From: Brucella cytisi
GTDB lineage: Bacteria > Pseudomonadota > Alphaproteobacteria > Rhizobiales > Rhizobiaceae
Direction: 5' to 3'
DNA: 64,000 nt
Assembly: GCA_012103075.1 (NCBI GenBank)
Contig: JAAVLQ010000003.1
Coordinates: 434,001-498,000 of the forward strand
Below are positions 10,162 to 20,751 of this stretch, one piece after another. The notes below the pieces were generated by a model. The model did not search any database, was not told the DNA's origin, and worked only from the letters and a program-made list of their open reading frames with translations. The position numbers and the translations under genes are program-made. Each line of letters starts with the position of its first letter. Position 1 is the first letter of the stretch.

Positions 10162-11797
10162 TCAGTCCGGCTTAACAGGTTTTTCTGAACCGGATTTCTC
10201 TTTCTTCGCCGCAACCATCATCGCAACATCATCGAGCAACTTCTTCGCGTCAAAGACTATGCCGTCCTTAATAGTCCACTTAACCCCGCCCACAATCTCC
10301 GGTTCGTTAGTTTGGGGATTTAGCCTTTCATGGCCGGTGCCATAGAGCGTCTTGAAATTGGCCAGCGGATTTTCAGGCATGATGACAAGATCTGCACGCA
10401 TACCTTTGCGCACCACGCCGAATAAAGCAGCCTCGCCCTTCGGCTCCATAAGAGTGCGGGCGCCATTAACAGTTGCCGACTGAATTACTTCCAGCGGAGT
10501 AAATCCGGCTTCCTGAAGCAGTTCCAGTTCCTCTACAAAACCGAAACCATAAAGCTTGTAGATGAAACCAGAATCCGTGCCTGTCGTTACCCGGCCACCC
10601 ATATTCTTATAGTCATTCACGAGTTGCATGTAACGCTTGTAGAAATTTCTCCACTGTACTTCATCATGCGTGGTCCAGTCGTAAAAATAGGATCCATGAT
10701 TGTCACGAGTGGATTGGAAAAATTTCCATAAGCTTGGCATCGTATACTTTGCGTGCCAGTCAGCGTTTTTGGCCCGCATCAAATCGCGAGACGCCGCATA
10801 GATGGTGAACGTCGGATCAAATACAATCCCCATCCGCTTCTGCTTTTCAAGATAAGCTTTCCACTCCGGGCTATCCGGCTCATAAATCTGATTCCAGATA
10901 TCGGCAACACCGGCAAAACGATCATACTCGTTATTATAGTTATAAGTCGCCGGAAAATCCTGAATGCGATGGTCTTTTAATAATGCTTCAAAATGACCAT
11001 AGAAATGGGTGACCGTCCCAAGCCCCATCGCCGCCGCTGATTCTGCGTTTACTTCCATCACAAGGTTCTGAGAAAGGTGCGCTACAGTGCCCAGTTTCTG
11101 ATTTTTGCCTCATCAATCGCTGCTGCAATAATCTCTGGTGTTTCGTCTCCGCGATTAAAGAATTTGATCCCGTCGATGTTGTTGGCTGCAGCCCATTTAA
11201 CCCAATCGCGCGCAATGGCTGGTGTGGTAACTCTTCCCCATCCCACGCACTGCCCAATGTCTGATAATTGAATATCCGTGGCGCAGTAATTTCATTCTTC
11301 TCGCTACGCAGCTTTTCGCTTGCACCCAGCTTTCCCGCGACGGGGAACACCGCGAACCGTCGTTACGCCATGCGCCAGCCATAGCTTGAACGGATACTCC
11401 AGTTCGGGAGCTTTATCCGGTGTACCCGCATGTGTGTGCGTGTCCACAAAACACGGAGTCACAAACATACCGGAGGCGTCTATTTCATGCTCAGCATCCG
11501 TTGGCTTGCGACCGGTCTTTAACGGCAGGCGGGCGTCCCCGCATTAATCACATCTGTAATCTGGTTATGTTCAATTACAATATCAACAGGACCGCGAGGC
11601 GGACCACCGGTTCCATCAATTAATGTCGCACCGCGGATAACCATTTTGCTAAACGGCCCCACGCCATCCGATGGTGACCGCTCTGGGGCAGGAACCATAG
11701 CTGGCTCCTGTGCCAGCACTGGAGACGCCATTGTTCCGACAATGTAAAGGGCGCCGGAAAGTAATCCAGCGATTCTCATTGCCCGCTTTATTGACAT
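10162..11797 (-). CDS. Exported amidohydrolase, imidazolonepropionase-like (frameshifted)
   Basis: Metal-dependent hydrolase predicted to be periplasmic. It opens with a signal peptide (MSIKRAMRIAGLLSGALYIV, cleavage probably after VLAQ). The first metal motif is HTH in FVDTHTHAGT, followed by LAHGVTTVRGVP. Later come HFYGH and the catalytic Asp in GRVTTGTDSGF, and a C-terminal beta domain (KGMRADLVIMPENPL, IKDGIVFDAK). Breaks near 11525, 11345 and 11050 split it. Total length is about 540 residues. It may cleave a peptide or cyclic amide. The neighbouring M20 amidohydrolase and amino acid binding protein suggest nitrogen scavenging, but the substrate is unknown. Confidence 0.8.
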
Positions 11798-12505
11798 TTG
11801 TTCCCTCTCAAAAGTAATTATAGTTCATGGAAATAATATCAGTAAAATTTGCAATTTCCTTCGGTCAACCCATAAAAATAAAATTCGGAAAAAAAAACAT
11901 CTTCGCATTCGTTCATTATTCATTAGTTTTTGAACACGGAACGAGAACTACTTTCTTGCCAAACAATCGATGTGATACTGGAGCAGAACCCGCAATCGGT
12001 CGCGCGGGACGCTGATCTTACGTTTCAATTGTACATATTAAACCGATTATCTGAATTTTTAATCCGGAGCTGCCTCACCCGTGCCGATAGCTTAACGATG
12101 AAGCAGGTTTTGGGTCCACTATAAGGACAACAATTGAAAGCGATGTCGACGCTGCCCGTATTGCAAACACCATATTGTTCGCAAAACAGTTTCCGCGATC
12201 AGTCAATATCAGGAAATACCTCAGCGTCCTGCTCCGCGACCATTTGCTCCGGAGCAGCGTCCATTTGAAACAGATAATGCCCGCCCCGTTGAAACTCCTG
12301 CCCTCTCGTCAGATTCTCATTCTGTCCCCGACCGCGATCCCGGCCACCAAAAATTCGTCGCAATAATGACCGGGCACATCGAAGCACGCCCATTGGCGGC
12401 AACAAAATCCCTTACTAGCGGCTCGCACTTACGAGTTCGAGATACTGGTATTCAAAGCAGCCGGGCTCGCAGAATCCTTAATTTCAATCAGGCATCGGAT
12501 CTCAT
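11798..12505. other. Long intergenic stretch without a recognisable gene
   Basis: The first 320 bases are clearly AT-rich and look non-coding. They must include the promoter of the leftward amidohydrolase. From about 12120 to 12500 short open frames exist on both strands, but none shows a family motif or continues over a plausible break. This could be the remnant of a gene lost beyond recognition. Confidence 0.4.
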
Positions 12506-13700
12506 TCAGACACGCTCTTCGAGAAGACGTATCGCAGCGCAGGACAATGCAGCAACACCGAGGCCAATGCACGCTTCATCAGGCTGATAATCACCATTGT
12601 GCAGAAAATCGTTCCGTCCTGCGGTTTGCGAGCCAATGCCAAGTTGGAAAGATGGCACTTTCTCGCCAACCAGAGAGAAGTCCTCCGCACCCGGGCTGGG
12701 TGCACGTTTCATTACAACCTCATTGCCGAAATGGTCGGCGATGGCCTCCATAGTGATCGAAACAATCCTGTCGTCATGCTGCAGGGAAGGAAGGGTCCGC
12801 ATATAGTTCACTGTACACCTGACACGCAGCAAATCCTCCAGTGCACGACATTGTCTATGAATCGCCTCATCAATGGAGCGCCGTGTCTCTGGGTCTTGAC
12901 AACGCACAGTTCCAATCAGTTTGCAGGTCTCTGGAATGACGTTGTATGCGTCGCCCGTGAATCGCTCCGATCGTCAATACAGCCGGATGCATTGGGTTGG
13001 TTTCACGAGAGACTATAGTCTGCAGAGCCAACACCAGATGAGCCGATGCAACGATGGGATCCACTGCCTGATCAGGATGAGCGGCATGCCCGGAACGGCC
13101 ATGAACCGTGATCTCAAATTCGTCGCAAGAGCCATTGGCATTGCCTTCGATATAACTGAACATGCCCGTGGGTTCGTCGGGATGGTTGTGGAAACCGAGC
13201 GCCATGTCCACACCATCCGGGATGCCATCCTCTATCATCGCTCTGGCGCCACTGTCGGGGGTTTCTTCCGCTGGCTGGAACATCAGCTTCACGGTACCTG
13301 CAAGGCGGGGCGCGATCTCCTTGAGTACAGCCGCCACGCCGATCAGCGTGGAAGTGTGGATGTCATGGCCGCAAGCATGCATGCGACCTTCGATGGTGCT
13401 TGCATAAGGCAGCCCGGTCTCTTCAAGGATCGGCAGTGCGTCCATGTCGGCACGTAGCAAAAGTGTAGGACCGGCACGCCCGCCTTTGATGATACCCAAC
13501 ACACCGGTACGACCTACACCCGTCTGGTGTTCGATACCCAGACGGGAAAGCTCGCGCGCCACGACAGCCGCTGTGCGCTCAACGTCGAATCCGATTTCGG
13601 GATGAGCGTGAATATCGCGCCTGATCTCGATCAGTCGCGCTTCTTCCTTCGTTACCAGATCATCTATGAGACGGTCAGTGTCGTTAACAAGTGTGTTCAT
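12506..13700 (-). CDS. M20 family amidohydrolase, hippurate hydrolase-like (frameshifted)
   Basis: Zinc/manganese amidohydrolase that removes an acyl group from an amino acid. The N-terminal 275 residues are intact: RRDIHAHPEIGF, the metal motif MHACGHDIHTS and the catalytic Glu in QPAEETPDSGA. The lid domain includes HGRSGHAAHP. A break near 12900-12960 moves the C-terminal metal domain to another frame (APSPGAEDFSLVGEKVPSF). About 395 residues is normal. Its start is 122 bases downstream of the binding-protein gene, so the two may form an operon for uptake and cleavage of acylated amino acids. HipO, IAA-amino acid hydrolase or carboxypeptidase activity are all possible. Confidence 0.88.
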
Positions 13701-13822
13701 GGAGATTTAATCCCGAGCTTCATTTTCAAAAGTGGCCGGCGCACCATGCGCGCCAAATCCTGCATTATTGTCGTGCGATCAGTCGTTCGAAGGCGTCTGA
13801 TCACTCTTGAACCATTTGATGC

Positions 13823-14627
13823 TCAGTTTTTCTTGATCGTGCCATCATCGATGGCAGCCTGAATAGCCTTATCGAACTTCGCCTTAAGTTCAGTGTCACC
13901 CTTATGAAAAGCAGCTGCTGCACCCTTGCCGAATACGTCACCGCGCACACCTGTTCCGACAATCTTCATATCCTTGAATTCGGGCTTTTCCATATCACCC
14001 ATAAGGATCGGATAGGCCGCAAACACAGCGTCAACCCGGCCAGCCAGAAGATCCATATCGTGTTCTTCCGTGGATGGATATTCGCGGACTTCCACTACGT
14101 CCTTAAGGTATTTTTCAAGGAAAATTGCATTACTGCTACTGCTCTGCACACCAACTGTCTTGCCTTGGAGTACAGGTTTCCATTTTTCGATAACTTCGGC
14201 GAATTTATCCGGATTGAGCTGATATTGATGGCTTCTCCCGTGCCCGGCAGCTCTGCAACAGGAGTATCTGCCATTGCGGCAAAACCCATCAGACCGAGCT
14301 GGTAGGGGATCGAAAAATCTACCATCTTCTCACGTTCAGGCGTAATGGACATCGCGGCCATCAGCACGTCGAACTTACGCGATTGAAGTGCCGGAACAGC
14401 GCCGTCCCATTCCTGCGTTACAATCTCGCACTTTATCTCCATGCGCGCGCAAAGATCTTTGGCCAGATCAATCTCGTATCCATCCAGCGTTCCGTCTGGA
14501 CGTGTCATGTTGAAGGGCGGAAAGCCGCCTTCGGTTGCAATCTTCAACATTTTTCGTCGGCACTCGCGAACGAAGCAGTTGACAGGACCGGGCCCAGCAC
14601 CGCCAAACCGCTTAATAATTTCAGCAT
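13823..14627 (-). CDS. Polar amino acid ABC transporter substrate-binding protein (frameshifted)
   Basis: Periplasmic solute-binding protein of family 3. The start is ATG at 14627 because it reads into a signal peptide, MLKLLSGLAVLGPVLSTASF, ending ASADEK. One A missing from an A run near 14553 then shifts the frame to MLKIATEGGFPPFN and DGTLDGYEIDLAKDLC. A second break near 14218 leads to LNPDKFAEVIEKWKPVLQGK and the C-terminal half, ending AAIDDGTIKKN. Expected length is about 267 residues. No permease or ATPase gene is nearby, so partners must lie elsewhere. Ligand family: arginine/lysine/ornithine-like, unproven. Confidence 0.82.
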
Positions 14628-14782
14628 TAACTTTATCCTTTGATGTTTTACTCAGCACGAGCCGGACAAAAACGGTGCATCCGTCTCTCGCAGCTACGGA
14701 CGGGCCCAGAGCCTTCAACACGTCATTTCATTTCTAGCAAAATTTCCGTCATATGCAGCCGCCAAACCTATGATGTTGTGTA

Positions 14783-15106
14783 ATGAACCAATGCGCCCCG
14801 GTATGGAAAACTGCGCAACCAGATTCTTTCAACATCTCAGGAATGCACCTTCTCTGGCTCATGCCGGCCTGAATCTTTTTCGGATACGGGACCGGGGAAT
14901 TCATCGCCGCTTATGTATACCCGGTAACCGGGATAACAGACAGGTTCGGAGAAGAACGCGAACTGTTCGCTGACCTATACGGGATCATGTTTGTCAGCGG
15001 ATTCCTGTATCCCGTTTCCGTTGCCCTTGCCATTTTCCGCCTGATCAGAGTCATCGCAATCGGCAAGTATGACGAAAATAGTATTGTAAGGTACGATCTG
15101 GATTAA
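14783..15106 (+). pseudogene. Small membrane protein gene interrupted by one in-frame TGA
   Basis: A single frame of 107 codons starts MNQCAPVWKTAQPDSFNISG, meets TGA at 14870-14872 after LLWLMPA, and continues as IFFGYGTGEFIAAYVYP to a TAA at 15104. The part after the stop has a clear hydrophobic segment (IMFVSGFLYPVSVALAIFRL) and strong coding character. If the TGA were TGG the protein would be continuous, with one or two membrane helices. I do not recognise the family. It ends 24 bases before the APH-like gene. Confidence 0.45.
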
Positions 15107-15130
15107 CCCAAAATCGGGAAGGCTACACAA

Positions 15131-15860
15131 ATGGGATGGGAATCTCTCAAATCTTGGGGCGCAGATGTTGACCGCCCGGCGCCGCTTACCGGCGGCGTTG
15201 CCAACGATATCTGGAGCGTGCTGATCGGCGGACGCCTTGCGGTGGCACGCCTTGGCACGCGAAGCGACGATGATCTGGCACGGGAGACCGAGCTCCTCCA
15301 ATACCGGATCGAAACGGCATGACGGTACCGCGGCCCATTCCCGCAATGGATGGACGATTATTCGTAGAAGGCATGGTAATGATGGAATACGTGGAAGGCA
15401 TGCCGCCCGGGACAGAGGCCGACTGGCGGCGGGTAGCTGATACACTGCGTGAACTACACCGGCTGACCCGGGATTGGCCGCAGCGTCCGTGGTGGCGATC
15501 ATCGACCGATCTTCTCCTGACTGAACAGGGGACAAGGATCGACCTCTCCGCAATGCCAGCGGAGGGCGTAGTGCGATGCCGGGCGGCCTGGGCGCGGCTT
15601 GTTGACTGCCCGACCTGCGTTGTTCACGGTGACCCTAACGCACGGAATATTCTGATGACAAGCGATCAGGTAGCGTTGATTGACTGGGACGAGTCGCATG
15701 TCGACGCTGCCGATCTTGATCTGGCCCTGCCTCACAATGCGGCAGCTCTTGACGCACACAGATGGGATGTTGCTCATCAGGCCTCGGCCGCCGGGAAGCT
15801 GCCGTTTGCTGGAACGACGATTACTCTATTAAACGCCCGGCCGAAGTGAGGTTCGTTTAA
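15131..15860 (+). CDS. APH/choline kinase-family phosphotransferase (frameshifted)
   Basis: Protein-kinase-like phosphotransferase of the aminoglycoside phosphotransferase superfamily. The catalytic loop is clear: VVHGDPNARNIL (HxDxxxxN), followed by the metal-binding LIDWDESH. The N-lobe reads LTGGVANDIWSV and RLAVARLG. Frame breaks occur near 15320 and 15795. After the second, the sequence reads WEAAVCWNDDY and ends AEVRFV at 15858-15860. The length of about 240 residues is short for the family. It could phosphorylate an antibiotic or a small metabolite such as homoserine or choline; nothing here decides. The preceding gene is the interrupted small membrane protein. Confidence 0.75.
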
Positions 15861-15952
15861 CAGGGTCTCGTTTGCGCAAGTCTGTATTGACGGAGGATAA
15901 CGCAATGGATCGGAATCTGGTTCGCGTTTCGTGAGGCGAACTCATGTTCCGT

Positions 15953-16455
15953 TCAGTATTCCAAACCGGATCGAAACTTGAAGTTGTCAGCGTTGACCGG
16001 CACAAGGCGAAGCGTTTTTACAGGCGGAGCGCTTTCAGTGATCGGATAAAGAACAAGCCCATCGGGGTAATCGAAGTGACTGACATAAAAACGTTCCATT
16101 GCATTTTCCGGGGCCGGTTTGCCTTCCCGGGTCTCAAGTCGGAAGCGTCCGCGATACCGTGTCGTTTGATCGAGGTATTCTCCTTAGAAAACGTCGGTAG
16201 CTGTTCCGGGCATACGGCAAGCTCGCGCCCAACCATAGCCGTCTACTCCTCCCACGAGATTGAAATCCTTTCGGAGTGATTTCTCCCAAACACGTTCAAT
16301 TTTTTCGACTTTCCGGGTTGGAGGGCCAGCATGTCGGCAAACGGATAATCCCGAACGCAGCTTTGACTGATCGAAACACCACCCAATGCAGGCTCGGTAA
16401 CGGTCCATGATGCAATCGTCAAAACAAGAATGACGGGCGTTTTAATCGGGATCAT
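15953..16455 (-). CDS. Unrecognised exported protein (interrupted)
   Basis: The frame begins with a signal-peptide-like segment (MIPIKTPVILVLTIASWTVT). A break near 16320 leads to KVEKIERVWEKSLRKDFNLV, then YGWARACRMPGTATDVF. After a TAA at about 16185 the same frame continues as GEYLDQTTRYRGRFRLE, then AMERFYVSHFDYPDGLVLYP and TLRLVPVNADNFKFRSGLEY, stopping at 15953. The codon pattern and regular composition say this is a real gene of about 165 residues that is either decayed or misread. I cannot name the family. It lies 82 bases beyond another unknown gene on the same strand, suggesting a pair. Confidence 0.5.
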
Positions 16456-16537
16456 TGATCACCTTGTGTTCAACCTTTGCGGATACTCAAAATCGGTGTC
16501 GAACATCGTTTTTCCGTGTAGCAAAGCAGGCTTGAAG

Positions 16538-17055
16538 TTACGAGCGGTTTGGACCCTCGCCTGTGCGATTGCAGAAATCGTAGTATTGAGATTCAACCTT
16601 GTCGACTTCAATGCCGTGGACCAGAAATGCACTCATGAAATGTACGACAGCTGATCGAGCGACCTCGCTCATGTCTGCGCGAAAGCAAATTTGATCAATT
16701 TCGTCATCAGGGCCAGTAATACCACGGCTGCTCGTGTAGACCGGGATCGAGGGAAAGCAGTTGAGCTTGTCCGATACGTCGCGACAAGCGGGTAAATTCC
16801 GGTGTTCTCAGCGAGCACTAACTTCGTGCCTCGCCGCTGGTTCGGTATCCAGAAGTCGAACATCAGCGGGTCACCCCAGTTCTCCGTGTCCTGATCTGCG
16901 AACTGCAGTGGTGCGACAAGCGCCTGAACCTGTTGCCCGAGAGCGTCCCTGACCACCGCAGCCCAGTAGAACTCGAGCATCCGGAACGAAGCGTCGTTGG
17001 TACGAAAATCAGCGAAGGGAAATAGCGAATGTCGTAAAATCTGGTCAAGTTTCAT
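16538..17055 (-). CDS. Unrecognised protein of about 170 residues (frameshifted)
   Basis: The start ATG at 17055 has a purine-rich ribosome site (GGAGAGAAG) directly upstream. The protein begins MKLDQILRHSLFPFADFRTN and includes LEFYWAAVVRDALGQQVQAL and GDPLMFDFWIPNQRRGTKLV. A break near 16790 leads to LNCFPSIPVYTSSRGITGPD, then MSEVARSAVVHFMSAFLVHG and VESQYYDFCNRTGEGPNRS before the TAA at 16538. No signal peptide, so probably cytoplasmic. No known motif seen. It may pair with the exported protein just downstream. The coding call is good; the function is unknown. Confidence 0.55.
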
Positions 17056-17696
17056 CTTCTCTCCCATAAATGAAGTTGGGTGAAGAACCGACCCACCGCA
17101 GCTGCCGTAAAGCATATATTGCCGGGGCGGGTACACCGACTGAGGTCTTTCCGGCAAAAGGAGGCATTTCCTTGCCACTGGCAGACTTCTCGCTAATCGA
17201 GAACGGTACCCGGATTTGATCCTCCTATTTTCGACATGCCATTCTTGTGCTGGCGAGTGTTATCGGTGGAGTTATCATTTTCCGGCGATCGAAAAGATTC
17301 TTTGTTGCTCCTCCCCAACAGCAGGTGCGGGTGCTTGAATTCTCTGGACGATATCTTCGCCGACGCATCGCTGGATTTTATGAAAATTGCCACGGCCATT
17401 GCAGTGGGCTGCCAGCCGACCAGCCTGCAGAAGTCAGCCTACATCGCCAGCAGTCAAAGACTTCCGGTTATTTCTTACCTCTCCAGATGCTTTGAACTGT
17501 TCGCGAGCGCCAACGATGGCTATCCCACACCTATCTCTTCTTTACTTATGAAGCCATGTACTTCTGAGGACTGTCGACCTTGCGCGGTTTCACATAGGAG
17601 CCAGAAATCCCTCTTCCAACGACTCCAGCCCCGTATTGCCAGACGATTATCAGCATCAAGTGACCGATAGTGTCAGGCATATACCGTTAATTCAAC
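17056..17696. other. Stretch without a confident gene
   Basis: On the plus strand, from about 17230, one frame reads LVLASVIGGVIIFRRSKRFF, which could be a membrane helix with a basic flank. The frame does not continue convincingly, and neighbouring frames give no family match. The left end lies just beyond the stop of a leftward coiled-coil gene. I call nothing here. Confidence 0.3.
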
Positions 17697-18844
17697 CGTC
17701 AGAAGTATTGGATTTAGCACCCTTCCTGTCACTTAGAAGTCGCTTGAGCCGAGCATTTTCCGCTTCCAGAGCTTCCAATTCTTCATCAGTGACCGCCTCA
17801 TTCTGAGACCCGTTTTTCGACCTCCCCGCCACAGATCGCCTTACCAATGAATTGGGAACGGTTGACATGGCATGGATGCTCGCTATCTCGTCTTCACGAG
17901 CCGTTTGATTTTGCCTTAACGGCTCGTCAATCGACAGTTGCGTTACCGGCTTGGTGTCAGGTTCGATCTGCCCGCGTATCTCACTATCTGCTTTATGTGC
18001 CTTCTCGAGTCTGGCACTGGCCGGTATTTCCTTTTGAAGTGCATGGCTCGGTGTCTCCGGCTTGTCGCTGCCCTCAATCTCCCTGTCAGGGGGTTGATCC
18101 CGCTTCGCCAGTTTCCGTCACATGGTTTTTCACAGTTTTTGATGTTTTCGGCTTTGATCGCTTATGAGATTGTTCGGAAACAGAAGCCGGGACCGGGAGC
18201 CCTTCCGCTTGCTCCGGTGCCTCTTCGGGCATCCTCAATTCGTCAGCAGTAGCTGATGCACAGTCTGCATTTGCCAGTTCAGCCGCCTGTGTGGCCACAC
18301 CGGTCGCCTGCCCGTGCTCCTCTCCATCTGCTTTATGTGCCCTCTCGAGTCTGACACTGGCCGGTATTTCCTTTTGCAGTGCCCGGCCCGGTGTCTCCGG
18401 CTTGTCTCTGCCCTCATTCTCCATGTCAGGGAGTGACCCTGCTTCGCCAGTTTCTGCCACATGGTTTTCTTCAGTTTTTAATGTTCTCGGCTTTGATCGC
18501 TGAAGTGATTGTTCGGAAACAGAAACACGGACCGGGTTTTCTTCCGCTTGCTCCGGTGCCAGCTCCGCCTGAGCCGGCGCCTCTTCAGGCACCTTTAACT
18601 GGTCTGCAGTAGCTGATCTATTGTCTGAACTTTCCAGTTCAGCCGCCTGTGTGGATTCACCGATCGCCTCATTCGACACAGCTCTGATCGATAATTTTAT
18701 CTTTGTTTCGTAATCAGACTGCTCTGTTGAGGTATCGGCGGTGCGCCGGGCATTTGGGGTTTCAGCCTCAACAGCGTCGTTCTTGCGTGATCGCCAGTTC
18801 TTCAGTCCCGCAATGAGACGCTCACCCCATGATTTCATCGTCAA
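17697..18844 (-). CDS. Repetitive charged protein with SyrB-like coiled-coil tail (frameshifted)
   Basis: About 380 residues, cytoplasmic, low complexity and acidic with many Glu, Ala, Ser and Lys. The N-terminus is basic (MKSWGERLIAGLKNWRSRKN). The middle is a tandem repeat: HVAETGEAGSLPDMENEGRD with LQKEIPASVRLERAHKADGE in one copy, and TETGEAGS with LQKEIPASARLEKAHKADSE in the other. A break near 18085 shifts the frame inside the second copy. The C-terminus is a short coiled coil, EELEALEAENARLKRLLSDR. The same tail type occurs in the next two genes and in SyrB-like proteins of rhizobia. Function unknown; a regulator or a secreted/structural protein are both possible. Confidence 0.6.
17985..18660. 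repeat. Imperfect tandem duplication of about 340 bases
   Basis: The block starting CTTTATGTGC at 17991 recurs at 18331, and the following 170 or so bases match closely (CTCGAGTCTG, GTATTTCCTTTTG, CGCTTCGCCAGTTT or similar). Further on, AGCCGCCTGTGTGG occurs at 18281 and 18641, giving a 360-base offset, so the copies differ by a small indel. The duplication lies within the coding region of the leftward repetitive protein and explains its internal repeat. Confidence 0.8.
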
Positions 18845-18982
18845 TCAACCTCCCTGTTCTGACCAGATAGTGCATGAAATATCTTCTTTCCGAAAACATG
18901 GTCGAAGATAAACCAAACGCACCCGTATGGCCAGAACGATGGGAACTAATGCAGTAGAATCGGCACCGGGAATGCAAGCCTA

Positions 18983-19565
18983 ATAAAGCGACCTTATCTG
19001 CTGTTTGTGATCCGCTGATCTGCTCGCGTGATCATTACCAACAAGTTTTCGTTTTCCACACGTAGTTTCGAAATCAGTTCGCGTTTGAGTGAAGCGTTCT
19101 CGCTTTCGAGGGACAACAGTTCAGAATGAATATTAGGCTCAGCTAACGGAAGCGTGGCCTTTTTTTTTTCTGTGGCGCGATTTTTCTCGAACCACGCTGA
19201 ACCGATCGACGCTTCGGCATGACATCAATTTCTACGACAATGTCTGGTTCTGAAACGGGATCAGGCACATTCGTTGCCTTTTGTGTCTCCACAACGTCAG
19301 AGACAGTAGGCTCTCGTTCGATTGCAGCGTCCTTTAACTTCTCAGCGGCAACGGGCGAAACTTCCAAAACTTTGATCTTCGCGTTGTTTGCTGTTGGTTC
19401 AGAGGAACCAGACTTTGCGTGAACGTCGATCGGAGGTTGTGCGGTATCCGCTTCGACCTCACGAGCAATGGACTTCAAATCAAGATTTCCCCACAAGGAT
19501 ACATTTCCCTTGCGAGCACGCTTGTTCTTGTATTCGACGACGACGTTGCGGACTGGATTCTTCAT
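18983..19565 (-). CDS. Small basic protein with SyrB-like coiled-coil tail (frameshifted)
   Basis: The start is ATG at 19565 (MKNPVRNVVVEYKNKRARKG). The middle is variable and low in complexity; then come a basic stretch (MPKRRSVQRGSRKIAPQKKK) and a run of A/T bases at 19160-19170 where the frame breaks. The C-terminus continues as AEPNIHSELLSLESENASLK, then RELISKLRVENENLLVMITR, a heptad-like helix. Length is about 192 residues. The tail resembles those of its two neighbours and of rhizobial SyrB-like regulators, but the YSEQER and SEQTYYQWK core of SyrB is not visible. It may bind DNA through the basic region; this is inference. Confidence 0.55.
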
Positions 19566-19805
19566 TGTGAAAAGCTATCCCAATGCGATATGACTGTAAG
19601 GTGCTCAACGAGCTTTGCCGCTACGTACAGTTTTTGCATGGGGATTTCAACATTCAGTGCACCATTCGATTGCGACAATCGCCTCTCAAACAGGTCTGCT
19701 CGGGCGGATTCAAGAAATATTCGATCTCATTTCCTCGCTGAATATTCATCTGTATAATCTGCGATCGAACAATTGTCCGCCCTCTCCAAACACGAGAAAC
19801 TCCAC

Positions 19806-20306
19806 GTGGCTGCCGAAACAAGTACGAACGCTAATCCGACATAGCCGAAGCCGGGCTGCTGAACCTGTTGGTGAGAAACCGCAACCGCGTGCGCCGCGAA
19901 AAACGCATAGGCATTCAAAAAGAACGAAGCAATTTCTTCTTCAGCTGCAACAAAGGTTGCTACGAAGCCCCGTAAAGCAACTGAGGCTGCAAAGGCAGAA
20001 CCCGTTACAACACAGCCGGTAGAGCGCAAGCAGAACAAATATACGCACGCTCAGCGTGGCTTTCCCCCCTTGTATCGAGAAGATTACAAAGGGTGGCAAG
20101 ACCGTGACACATTGGCGCAGACAGATCTACTACAATTTGAAGACTGCTACGGCAAAACCACGGCCACGCCTCCAACGGGTTATTTACGCGCTAATCCTGC
20201 CCCTCTGACAGCTCTAGAAGCCAAGAACTTCAAACTTCGAAAAGTTCTGGCCGGGAAACTCCGCGCGGAGAATGCAGAACCGCGCAAACGCCTCAGCAAG
20301 GTTTAA
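19806..20306 (+). pseudogene. SyrB-like regulator, probably decayed
   Basis: The first frame from GTG at 19806 reads VAAETSTNANPT. Further frames give a basic Ala/Lys-rich linker (KVATKPRKATEAAKAEPVTT, then ERKQNKYTHAQRG). The core reads IEKITKGGKTVT followed directly by IYYNLKTATAK, where SyrB-like proteins have about ten more residues ending SEQTYYNWK. The tail is LEAKNFKLRKVLAGKLRAEN. The internal loss plus several frame changes suggest a pseudogene, though sequencing errors also contribute. SyrB-like proteins are small rhizobial regulators. It faces away from the two leftward relatives, and nothing nearby indicates a target. Confidence 0.5.
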
Positions 20307-20751
20307 AACTGCCGAACCGGGCAACTGTTCCAACGCGTCAATGAACCAGTTGACTTGCATTCAAGAAGTTACCCGGTTCGTTTTTCAGTGCAGGAGATGC
20401 CACACTCCCTCGTTTTCCATAGGTCGCACCCAATCGCTTGGCGATACATGACGCATGTGCGAACTTCTCGCATTTCCCGCATCGATTGCGACCAACTGGA
20501 GCCCTACCATTTTAACCTTTTCTCAGGCGGAGCTTCGCTATGTTCTCAAAGGGTTGAAGGAGAAGGAAAGATCACCATCAGGAACAACGCGATGACACTA
20601 CAGTTTATCGCGGTTTTGGACCAAATATTAATCTGCCCGCTACTGCTTATGCCTGACGTTGTCGCTCTGAAAATCGCCAAAAGCACAATCTTTCTGAGCA
20701 TAACCAATCTTTCTGCTGACGTGCCTATAAACGAGACATCGCAATTCTGGC
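20307..20751. other. Intergenic stretch, no gene called
   Basis: A long open frame on the plus strand (20355-20852) overlaps the start of the leftward secreted-protein gene's far end and shows no motif or regular codon pattern. I see no repeat or clear hairpin. Confidence 0.35.

Noticed and set aside
14783..16455. Genetic-code change with TGA read as tryptophan
   Set aside because: TGA is used as the normal stop in many genes here, and only one interrupted frame would benefit. Substitution or base error is simpler.
17056..17696. Possible membrane protein gene around 17230-17495
   Set aside because: Only one hydrophobic segment is seen, no start with a ribosome site is clear, and the frame loses coding character quickly.
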